DNA of 64,000 nt from Purpureocillium takamizusanense (lineage: Eukaryota > Ascomycota > Sordariomycetes > Hypocreales > Ophiocordycipitaceae). Where the stretch lies: NCBI RefSeq assembly GCF_022605165.1, contig NC_063072.1:1736001-1800000 (forward strand). Reading direction: 5' to 3'. Numbering within the stretch: position 1 is the stretch's first letter; every line of letters begins with the position of its first letter. Shown here one piece after another: positions 48,045-58,189 of this stretch. A model generated the notes under the pieces. That model was not told the DNA's origin. It saw nothing but the letters and a program-made list of their open reading frames with translations, and made no database searches. A program made the translations under genes and the position numbers.

Positions 48045-50125
48045 AAATGCACCACTACGTATGTACACCACGCGTCCGTCGTCCAGGCCTGAACCCGCGC
48101 GCGCGGTCGGGGCGTGGTCGCGGCTCCCCCCTGGCCCCAGGGAGCGACTCGCGCGCGCGACCGGCGGCGACGCTGACTCGACACGGAGCGCGAGGCGGAC
48201 GGAGGGGGAAAGGGGGGGGGGAGGCGACAATCGCGGCCCAGGCCAAGACGCCACGCCCCCCGGTTGCTCGCACTTCTCTCTGGCTCCGATACCGATGCCA
48301 TGCGATGCCATGCCGTTGGGTCCAAGTGTCCGACGTCATGGCAAAGCACCAACAAATAAATACCTGCGACATGACGACGACGAGGGCAAAAGAAGGTGGT
48401 GACGTAGTAGTAGTACTATAAAGGCCTGTGTGTTCAGGGGGGCTTGGGGGGCATGGGGCAGCACGACGATCCGGCAAACGATAGTCCGGCTCTCCCGATC
48501 CCGAAGCCACAATGCTGCCAGAAGCTGTTTATACAGTTATTACAGTATAGTACGTGCCATCACGCGAAGGCGTAGCCGCGTCCGTGGTTTCAATGATGGC
48601 CGCAATGGCGGCGTTCAGGGTACCATTCCACGCTCATCAAGCGGAATACTTGATGCTACACTGCTACTACTATTACCTTGTTAGCACTGTCGGCATTTGA
48701 TGCTAGCCCATCCCTGGTCTGCCACCGTTATTGAGGGTGACTCTAAATCGACACCTAGAAAGAAAGCCACGTACTAACCTACGTCGCAGCCCTATTATGC
48801 TTGGCGGCAGCATCAAGCGGAACCCCCGTCCGTCTCCATATTCTCCTTGTATATCATTGCATTCCTCCTGTTCGCGCTGACACGTGACGACGGATGCCAT
48901 GCCCTTGTCGCGAGATCGCGTGGTTGGGGTGCAGCCAAAAATCCAAAAATAAAAAACGCATGACTACAAAAGACTAGTATTACTGTTCGCCCCTTACTCG
49001 TGCAAATTAGTATTGGGATACTACTAGCAGTATCACAGGAATGAACACGGTCCAGGGCCTCCCTTGCTCCCCTGATTCAGGAGCTGAAGCTACTACGTAT
49101 ATCAGTGGACAAACACGTGCGCGCGCCATGCTTCATGACGACTCACGAGTCACCAAGCTGCAGTGGGCCGACGAGCTGTGTCGTTTCCACGTGAGTCTCT
49201 CTGCCCGCCGGTTCTACTAGCATCCCTGTGCGGGATATCTTATAGCTGATGTCCAGACTCTATAGTTGGACTGACTCTCTTTCCTCTCTTCTCGCACCGG
49301 GGCAATCGTTCATGCAGAGTGGCAACGCGTGCCTGACCGGCGATGTGGGCACGCATACCTCTCTACCTCTCTCTAATGGCTCAGTTCCTTAAGAGCCGCC
49401 CCTCAGACACCACTCGGAGACTCCACGAGAGTCCATTCTTTTTCCTCCACGGACTATACATGTAGTGCCGCCGTCTGGCCCCCCTCCAGGAGCCGGGAAC
49501 CCCGCCAGCAAAAAGTTTCTCGACGTCAAAGACGGTGGCCGCTGTCCGCTCGTCTAAACCCCAAACAGACCCCCTGTCCCGTCGAACGATATCGTCACTA
49601 CCACCATGTAAGCACATGGACGACACGACGGATCTGTCTATCTAGGAGAAACGATCCGGCTCAGCGCTTTGAACCAAAGAAGAGACTGTACCGTCCCGAC
49701 ATACGGGCACGATTGTATGAAGGTACGCGCTTAAAGAGCACGCAGAATTCACGCCGAACTTGGCCGGCTTTTGCCCAACACATATGGCACAAGAGCGTGT
49801 CGGCTTTGTATGCCCTAGGAGAACTCTGAAGGAAGAGTCCAATTGACCGCTCGGACGCGTGGGGATAACATCAAAGCAGGAACCGCGTCAGGAAATCTGA
49901 CCAGGATTTTGTATCGGAGCTATACAGTCATCATGGGCGGCCTGAGTGCTATGATGCACATGGCATAGTCGTTGACTCGTGCAAAGCAGCTCATACAAAC
50001 AAGTATCTCAGATAGGGCCACCACCCTCATCCTCCATCCATTGCAGCGACAACACTCAAGTCCCGTCCCTGTGCTTTCTAAACACTCGAGACAAGCTCAT
50101 TCCCATCTTGGCTCTCTATCGTCTA

Positions 50126-51749
50126 TTACTTCAACGTCACCAACTCTTCGGCGCTCGTGGGGTGAATGGCAACACAACTGTCAAAGTCGGCCTTGGTGGC
50201 ACCCATTTTGACGGCAACGCCGAAGCCCTGCAGCATCTCTCCGCTGCCCTGGCCCATGATGTGCAAGCCAACGACCTTCTCGTCGGGGCCAGTGGTGATG
50301 AGCTTGTAGTTGGTTGGGCCCTTTTGCTCCGGGTCCATCATGGCGTAGTACATGGCCGTAAACCCCGTCTTGTAGACCTTGATGTTATCCTTGCCGTACT
50401 TCTCGATAGCCTGCGGCTCCGTCAAGCCGATGCTTCCTACCTCGGGGTGGGCGAAGACGACGGACGGGATATTGCTATAGTCGAGCTTGGCCGCCTTGAA
50501 CTCTGGCGGGCCAAAAAGGCGGTGCGCGAGCTTGCGGCCAGCGGCGATGGCAACGGGGGTCAACTCGACCTGACCTGTCACGTCGCCGAGGGCGTAGATG
50601 TTGTCGACGCTGCTGTTCTGGTACTCGTCGACAACGACGAAGCCTTTCTCATTCAGCTTAACGCCAGCCTCCTCCAGGCCGATGCCACTGGTCTCGGGCA
50701 CGCGACCCACAGCCCAGATCAGCTCATCGACGTCAGATACAGAGCTCTCGTGTCCGCTGTCGTCCTTGTAGGTCACCGTGAGCTTGCCGTTGGCATCCTT
50801 TTCCACTTTTGTGGTGTTGGAGTTCTTGTGCAGGTGGACGCCGAGGCGCTCATACTCCTTGGTGACTGACTCCTGAATCATGGGGTCAAAGTGGCGAAGG
50901 AAGGTGTTGTGCCGGATGATCAGGTGTGTCTCGGTGCCGAGGGCGTTGAACATGCCTGCAAACTCGACGGCGATGTAGCCAGCGCCAACAATGGCCACCT
51001 TCTTGGGCTGTTTTTCGATTTCAAAGAATCCATCACTGTTGATGCCGAACTCGGCGCCGGGGATCTTGGGAGGCGAGCTCGGGCGGCCACCGACGGCGAC
51101 GAGAATCTTCTTGGCGTTGACCAGCACCTTGGACCCATCGTCGAGGGTGACCTCGACCTGGTTCTTGGACACCAGCTTCCCCCAGCCGTGGAGGTACTCA
51201 ACCTTGTCGTTGTTCAGGTTGCGCTCGTAGATGCCGTTGAGGCGCTTGACGTAGGCGTCACGCTTGTGCTTGAACGTGGTCCAGTCAAAGGGCGCCGTCT
51301 GCTGCACGGAGAAGCCATAGGCCTTGGAGTCGTGGATGGCCTCGGCGATGGCCGCAGCGTTGAAGGTGACCTTTTTGGGAACGCAGCTGCACAAGAGCAA
51401 GAAGGGGGCGTTGGTTGTCAGCCGCCACTCAAGCAAGCAAGCAATAGTACAGGCACAGCTGATGCGGGGGCTGCGTCGCTTACCCGACGTTGACACAAGT
51501 TCCACCCAGCCGCTTAGCCTCGACGACGATGGCCTTGGTGCCGAACTTGCCGCTGGCCATGCGGGCAGAGCCCAGGCCGCCGCTTCCGCCGCCGAGGACG
51601 AGGTAGTCGGCCTCCTTGGTTACGGGAGCCATGGTGGTGGTGGTGGTCGGCCCGGACGTGGACAAATGCCGGGAGAGTGAAGCTAGGCGCAGCGGAGCGG
51701 CTCTCGAGGCGTGGAACGAAGCGCGGGAGGAGAGGGCGAGTGGGTTCAT
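50126..51749 (-). CDS. GLR1: Glutathione reductase, mitochondrial/cytosolic (GLR1)
   Basis: Two exons (51,484-51,749 and 50,126-51,386, with a 97-bp intron) give 508 residues. The enzyme reduces glutathione disulfide with NADPH using FAD and a redox-active cysteine pair. Signatures: FAD site [15 protein letters not shown]; redox motif [13 protein letters not shown] with Cys85 and Cys90; NADPH site [15 protein letters not shown]; second FAD contact YALGDVTG; C-terminal [12 protein letters not shown] with the catalytic His donated to the partner subunit. The intron falls between the two redox cysteines, and retention gives an immediate TAA. Residues 1-39 are Arg/Ser-rich with few acids, like a mitochondrial presequence. 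The first ATG has a poor context (T at -3), while Met40 has an excellent one (CCACCATGG), suggesting leaky scanning to make a cytosolic form, as known for yeast Glr1. It is divergent from EDE1. Confidence 0.95.
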
Positions 51750-52038
51750 CGACAGTGCCGGGGCGGACTGGACTCAACGGGGTCGACGGAGGGAGAAGAG
51801 GGGAGCTGCCGGGATAGATATACTTTGGCGGCATGCACGTTTGCGATGGAGGGGTTCAATGGGCTCGTGTGGGGTGGTAGCGGAATGACGTCTAATACTT
51901 GCAGACGGGATGGATGTGCTTTTTTGGGGGTTTGGATTTGTGAGCATGCACGCACGTACGCACGCCATCAAGAGAGCTGGGCCAACGAGACCGGCAAGCC
52001 CGACAGGCCCGAGTTTCGGCTCGCGGGAGCTGAGCAGC

Positions 52039-52045
52039 TGAGTAA
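52039..52045 (-). promoter_or_regulatory. Possible Yap1/AP-1-like site upstream of GLR1
   Basis: TGAGTAA (TTACTCA on the other strand) resembles AP-1/Yap1 recognition words. GLR1 is a known Yap1 target in budding yeast, which makes the position plausible. A 7-mer occurs often by chance, so this is a suggestion only. Confidence 0.2.
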
Positions 52046-52801
52046 TCCGAGCGGCCCGCCTGCAAGAATGGAAGTGGTTCCAGAAGCTCGGAGGGGTGGG
52101 TGAGGTGCCTAGTGGGTGCCCAGCCGCGCTGCAGCTTGGGGTGAGGTGATTGCTTGATTGACGCCTTCTAGCGGGCGGCCGGCCCTGCCTTATGCGGATA
52201 CCTAGCACTTCCATCAATGGCCAGGTGCCAGGACCCCCCGCCTGCATCCACCTCGCACACCAGTGCCTTGTTGAGCATGTCGATACATCGACCAAACAGA
52301 CCTCGGGAGACGAGTCGCTGAATAGGCAACTCCTCGGCAATCCAGAGCTGCCCTGCGCGCCTGGCAGCGACGAGGCGGATTTGGAATCACTCGAGTGACG
52401 CCACGAAGCTTGAGGTTGAAGGGCAGCTGGTGGCGGCGACAGCAGCAGCTCATAGCAGCACATGTTGTCGAGTGTGCGTCTTCCGCTTCGCCCCGACTGC
52501 ATGGCGGGTCCGGGTCGTCGCCGTATCCATCACCACGCACGAAGGAATCACCAGCCGTCGTCTCCCCGCACGGCAGAGAATAGCTGTAGTCACACACACT
52601 CCCACAGGGCATTATTATCCATAATCTCTAGCGTCTTTCGGACCAGAGCAACGCATCTTGCCAAATCCCAGGTCGCTCCTTTGCCAAGCCGGGACGGGCT
52701 ACCCTACACTCCAGATGTCCCGCCCCAGAACAGCAATGCGAGCTTGGCGAGGTCAACCTGCTAGCTTAGTAGGCAGGAACTCCGTCGCCCCGCACCAGCT
52801 T

Positions 52802-52850
52802 TTCTTAGCGGCACGTTCTTAGCGGCACGCCGCCGCCGCCGCCGCCGCTA
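52802..52850. repeat. 14-bp tandem duplication joined to a (CCG)n run
   Basis: TTCTTAGCGGCACG is present twice head to tail (52,802-52,815 and 52,816-52,829) and is followed directly by about six CCG units. Confidence 0.9.
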
Positions 52851-53469
52851 CGACAGCAAAAGCACCATTGAAACGAACGACTGCACTGGCTTGGGTGCTG
52901 GTTGGGTGCCTCGTCCACTTAGGTTACGTACCTACAGCACGTCAGCCACAGGGGGGCATCAAATGGACGCGCCCGAACAGCAGCACTCAGTGAGGCACCA
53001 CCTACCTCCTGCTGCTGCTGGTCCCCCAGGGCGGGCACGTCACTTCATCAGCCACGCCAATCACCAACCTCCACCAACCACCAACCACCTCAGCCTCCAG
53101 CCAACCCGGCCGTCCGACCCGTCGCCAGCTCCCCTACCGGCCAACCTAACCAACAACCTTAGCAGCAGCTGCGTGCTCCTCCTCCACCTCGGTCTCATCG
53201 ACCAGCCCGTCCGCGCCTCAGAGTCGTGGCTGCCGTCTCCTGCGCGTGGCGCTTCCAGAAGGCCTCGACACCGCATACGCGTACCGACGCATCATCCCCT
53301 TACCGGACGAGCGTTGTAGCTGCGCCTCCCCCCGACCCGACCCGACGACGCTTCACCCGCCGTCACCGAGCACTGCGGCCTCGCATCGCGAGCCCAACCA
53401 GCTCACGCACACCTGCACCCGGCATTGAATCCGAGGGGACCGGCCGTGGCCCGGTCATCGTCTCGTGCC

Positions 53470-56400
53470 ATGTCCGCAGAAAGCGGCGCTGATTCTGGTA
53501 CACTCTTCTCCGGTGGCTTCCTTTGCGCAGCTGCGACACAAACCCGCTGACAGTCCATGTCGTTGGCACAGCAGCGCCCAATCTCAACCTGACGCCCGAG
53601 GAGAAGCGAGTCTACGGCGACCTCTTCAAACAGGCCGATCCCGAGAACCTCCGCGTCGTCACTGGCGATGCCGCCGTCACATTCTTCGATAAGACCCGGC
53701 TCGACTCCCGAGTCCTCGGAGAGGTGGGTGCCGGCTCCCGCGGATCTTGCCCCGTCTGCTGCCCCCGACTGACCACTTGCTGCTGCAGATATGGCAAATC
53801 GCAGACAAGGAGAATCGCGGGTTTCTGACTCCCGTTGGCTTTGGCATCGTCCTGCGTCTCATTGCGCATGCCCAGGCCGGCCGCGAGCCTCGGGCCGAAC
53901 TCGCTGTTCAGCCCGCCCCGTTGCCCCGATTTGAGGGCATGCAGATGCCTGCCGCCGCCGCCGCCGCCGCCTCCCCGGCTCTCCAAGCTCAGGGAACTGG
54001 CGGCGGAATACGGATCCCTCCCCTGACGCCGGACAAGGTGGCTCAGTATACCAGCTTGTTTGAGCGGCAGGCGATCCAGGGAAATATGCTAGCTGGCGAT
54101 CAAGCTCGGCAGATCTTTGATAAATCGGGAATGCCGAATGAGACGCTCGGCAGGATATGGGCGCTGGCAGACACGGAGCAGCGTGGTGCTCTTGTGCTGG
54201 CCGAGTTCATCATTGCCATGCACCTGCTCACGTCAATGAAGACTGGCGCGCTTCGCGCTCTGCCGACGGTCCTGCCTGCCGGTTTGTACGAGGCTGCCAC
54301 GCAGCGCGGATCGATTTCCGGGCCTCGCCAGTCACCGACGAATACGGGACTTTCTGCCATTCCCAGGCAGTTGAGCGGAACGGCTCAACCACGTACCGGG
54401 AGCCCCCTGGGGCGAACCTCCCAGTCCGCCGGACCTGCTGGGGGTGATTGGGCTATAACGGCCGCCGACAAGGAGCGCTTCGACCAAATCTATGCCACTC
54501 TCGACAAGACGAAGAAGGGGTACATTACCGGTGACGAAGCCGTGCCTTTTTTCAGCCAGTCGAACCTGTCTGAGGAGGTGCTGGCTCAAATTTGGGATCT
54601 CGCCGACTTCAACAGCCAGGGAACGCTTAACCCTGACGCTTTTGCTGTCGCAATGTATTTGATCAGACAGCAGCGCAGCGGCCGCTCGGCGCCTCTCCCT
54701 TCTTCTCTTCCTGCCAACTTGATCCCCCCGAGCATGCGCAGCCAGCCCCGCCCAGCGGCCGCGTCTTCTGCGTTCGACCCGCCGCCCATGACCCAGGCCC
54801 CTCCACCGCAGCCCAAGTCTGCCCTGGAGGACCTGTTCGGTCTCGATTCGGGTGCCTCTAGCCCAACGCCAGCTGCGCCGCTTCAGACAACCATGTCCAC
54901 AGGCGGTTCGAACGCCAACGACCCGTTCGCAGGAGGGTCCGCGGTCCTCTCGCCGTCTTCTCCCGTCCGCGGAGCCGCGCCGACCTCAACTTTCAAGCCC
55001 TTTGTTCCCTCCTCCTCTTTTGGAAGGGGCTTGACCGTGCAGTCAACAGGCGACAAGCCTGCCGTGCGGCAGTCGGATGATCTTCTCGACGACCATGACC
55101 CGGAAGCCAGCAAGAAAATATCTGGAGAGACAACAGAGCTCGCCAACCTTTCGAACCAGATTGGCTCCTTGTCCAAGGAGATGCAAGACGTCCAGAGCAA
55201 GCGGACCACGATCCAAAATGACCTGAATCAGTCCAACTCGCAGAAGCAAAACTTTGAGCAGAGGCTGGCGCAGCTGCGTGCCCTGTACGAAAAGGAAGCC
55301 GAAGATACCCGTGCCCTCGAGGAGCAGTTGCGGAAGTCTCGATCCGAAACACAGAAGCTGCAGGGCGAGTGCATGACCCTTGAAAGCCAATACAGGGACA
55401 CCCAAGCCCAGCACCAACAGTTCCTCAACGCGTACCAAGCAGATCAGCAAGAGAACACAAAGCTGCGGGAGCGCATACGGGTGGTGAATGGAGAAATTGC
55501 ACAGCTCAAGCCTCAGATCGAGAAGCTGAAATCGGACGCCCGCCAGCAAAAGGGTCTCGTCGCCATCAATAAGAAGCAGCTGGCGACGACGGAGGGAGAG
55601 CGTGATAAGCTAAAGACTGAGGCCGAGGATCTGACCAAGGCAAATGAGGAGGCCTCTCGACATATTGACAGCAGCTCTCCTGTTTCGACGTCTGCCCACG
55701 TCGCGAGTCCGGCACTGTCCAGCTCCAGTGGGAACAATCCCTTCTTTAAGAGAACGGCCAGCACGGACATCATGGGCGCATTTCCTCCCCCAGCATCCAG
55801 GGGCGTTCCCGACAAGTCCTTTGACGACGTCTTTGGCCCCTCGTTCCCAGCTGTCCCAACTAGCACCTCCCCGCCGCCAGCAGCAATGGCATTCAAGCAG
55901 CAGAATACGGGCAACTCCGTCGCAAGTGGTGCGTCGTACAACACGGCGTCGTCGACGCCACAGATCAGCCGACAGGGTACGCTGGCTGCAGAACCTCCGG
56001 CCCCTCCGGAGTCGAGGCAGATCAGTTCTAGCTTCCTGCCTTTCCCTGATCATTCAGAGTCACTATCGTCATCTCGCCAGGTGTCTCCCCCCGCATCCCG
56101 CGCCGAGGGCTCCGTGGCTGGCTCGGCAACCACGCCGTTGGCTGGAGAAGCAGCCAGTGCAGGCATTACCAAGGCCGCGTCTACCAGCGATGATGGCGAC
56201 AAGACCGAACCGGCAAGTCCCGCGCCGACTTCTGGTGACGCGAAGGAGACCATTGCGGGAGAAGTCGCGCCCCAAACTACCACCTCTCCTGGCGCAGTGG
56301 AGTTTGGTAATACCGACCAGGCGAAGGCCAAGGCCGATTTTGACAACGCCTTTGCAGCATTCACCTCATCTAGTAAGAGTCAAAATTCCACTGCCGCGGA

Positions 56401-57463
56401 TGGTGCGAAGACGCAGTCCGCCTTCGACTCCGAGTTTCCGCCCATCTCGGAGCTCGAGCGCGATGATGATTCCGACTCGGATAGCGAAAGGGGAGGCTTT
56501 GACGATGACTTCACGCCCACGTCGCCGAAGCACAAGGCGGACGGGAAGACGACCGGGTCGGAGCCGGCTCCTGAGGCCAAGCAGAGTGACGCGGCGGCCG
56601 CCAAGGAGCCTACAGACGGGTTAAGCCGAGGGTAAGTAAATTACGTGCCTCAGTGAGAAGACGGTGTTTTCCAGATGAGCGCTGACATCCTACTCCAGCT
56701 CCGAACAGCCCTCGTCGCCCGCCACAATCACCACTGCAAATGTATTGGCTGCAAAGCCGTCGCCGAGCGCCAACGATATTGCCGATGACATCTTTGGGTC
56801 TTCTTCCCTGCCGCCAGCCCCCCCGAGCTCAGCGCCGAAGAACACGGTGGCTAAAGGGGCGTTTGATGATCTAGACGACGACTTTGAGGGCCTCGAGGAC
56901 GCCAAAGAGGGCTCGGCGGACGACGACTTTGCCAACATTTCTCGGGATGATTTCAATCCGGTGTTTGACAGCAGTCCTCCACCCAGCCAGACCAAAAGCG
57001 AGTCTACAGCGTTTGGCAACGAGAGCAGCTTCGACTTCGTTCCCTCGCACTCCGCCACCGGGCCAGCCGCCGGCGTTGGCGGTGCTCAGCAAAAGCCCGC
57101 TGAAAATCACGACTGGGATGCCATATTTGCCGGCCTCGACTCCCCGAACACAGTCACGCCTCCTGGAATAAGCAATACGGGGGCGACGGGCAACGATGAC
57201 AAGAAGGATTCGCGGCCATCGGCGCCGGGACGTGCTCTCACAGACCAGGGAGAACACGACGACCCGATACTCAAGAACCTGACAGGGATGGGCTACTCTA
57301 GAGCCGACGCAGTCGCGGCACTAGAGAAATATGATTACAATTTGGAAAGAGTGAGTATCCCTGTCCTCCATACATGCGAATACCTAGTATGCCCTGGCTA
57401 TTGACCCAGACGCTAACGGCTACGCCCTCTCAGGCTGCAAATTACTTGGCGAGCCAGTCGTAG
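53470..57463 (+). CDS. EDE1: Ede1/Eps15-like endocytic scaffold (three EH domains, coiled coil, UBA)
   Basis: Five exons, 53470-53497, 53572-53723, 53789-56631, 56699-57350 and 57434-57463, give 1,234 residues. Ede1 is an early-arriving scaffold of clathrin-mediated endocytosis at the plasma membrane that recruits NPF-containing adaptors and binds ubiquitin. EH domains lie at about 18-95 (LNLTPEEKRVYGDLF...IWQIADKENRGFL), 140-215 (IWALADTEQRGAL) and 281-356 (IWDLADFNSQGTL). A heptad-rich coiled coil spans about 503-686. A Ser/Pro/Asp-rich region with DPF and NPF motifs follows. A UBA domain closes the protein (about 1196-1234, DPILKNLTGMGYSRADAV...NYLASQS). Exons 2 to 5 are supported by conserved sequence. 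The small first exon (MSAESGADS) is inferred from the donor GTACAC, a CTGAC branch word and the acceptor CAGCAG. The gene converges with SEC6. Confidence 0.9.
53569..53574 (+). other. NAGNAG tandem splice acceptor of EDE1 intron 1
   Basis: CAGCAG offers two in-frame acceptors, ending at 53,571 or 53,574. Either joins the G left by exon 1 to restore an Ala codon, so the two products differ by one alanine. A GCTGAC branch word lies about 22 bases upstream. This depends on the inferred exon 1. Confidence 0.55.
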
Positions 57464-58189
57464 GACTGCTTTCACGGCATATTGACCAGTTGATCTCGCT
57501 TGCCTCGGGGTCAGCCCCAGTCTATCCTGAGGCCTCCCATTCGAGAGTCTGAAGATGTTGTAATTGTCGCTTTCATGGCAGCGTATAGGAGGGAGCATTT
57601 CCTTTGCGCTGCCCTCATCGTCCTAGCCTTTGCTAGTGCTGCATCTTGAGCTGGGCCCACGCGGGGCTGCCGCGAGAGGATGGGTTGTTTGTTTGGATGT
57701 CGGATTTCAGACACAAAGACGTGTTGCCATTGTGTGTGTGTGTGTGTGTGTGTGTTGTGTTCTGTTGTGCGGCATGCCGTGGTGTGTTGTCAATAGTGTA
57801 GGCATACAGGCAGACAGAGACGATTGAGACGGTGGGGGAGTGGTTTCTCTTCCAATGATACTATTGCTCAAGTCGCTACTACTGCGAAGTACTCACGCAC
57901 ACTCTCTATCTATCGGGGGGCCAAACCGTCTCTTCAGAACGTACATTTCTCTCTGTGAGCATGCGTACGACTACTACTACCTGGGATCCCCCCCTCGCGG
58001 TTGAAAAAACAAACAAATCGTTGGTATCCTTGATGCGGGCAGCCCAATAACAGATACACCATGTCGACGGATATATCAAGGGCGGTGAGGGGGCGAGCGT
58101 GATGGAATAGAAGACGCCCATCGTCTGGCTGCGCCGTCCGCAAAAGTCCGCCTGAGCTCCCTCATTTGGGGATGGGGCTTTCGTTACAT
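57464..58189. other. Convergent gap between EDE1 and SEC6
   Basis: 726 bp holding the two 3' UTRs, with a (TG)12 run at 57,731-57,754. No gene seen. Confidence 0.7.
57731..57754. repeat. (TG)12 dinucleotide repeat
   Basis: Perfect TG run about 270 bp downstream of the EDE1 stop codon, probably within or just past its 3' UTR. Confidence 0.95.

Larger units (their letters stand above)
45831..50125. other. Intergenic DNA with palindromic microsatellite and poly-G tracts
   Basis: No gene is supportable. The region holds the (CA)(TA)(TG) palindrome at 46,855-46,922, G16 at 47,227-47,242, a G4-T-G13 tract at 47,609-47,626, and an ACC/GCC run at 48,017-48,044. TATA-like words lie at 47,364-47,371 (TATAAAAG) and near 48,416, not followed by a recognisable gene. 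GTACGTAC/TACTTCGTA words lie near 46,541, 47,792 and 47,942. The last 150 bases should include the GLR1 3' UTR. Frames up to 252 codons have no domain. Confidence 0.6.
51750..53469. promoter_or_regulatory. Divergent promoter region, GLR1 (-) and EDE1 (+)
   Basis: This is 1.7 kb between two divergent start codons, with no convincing gene. It contains a 14-bp perfect tandem duplication (TTCTTAGCGGCACG, 52,802-52,829) running into (CCG)n, a TGAGTAA word at 52,039-52,045 about 290 bp upstream of GLR1, GTTACGTACCTAC near 52,924, and A/C-rich leader DNA before EDE1 (53,040-53,200). Confidence 0.5.

Noticed and set aside
47360..48430. TATAAAAG and TATAAAGG words as promoters of hidden genes
   Set aside because: No coding frame with a domain follows either word.
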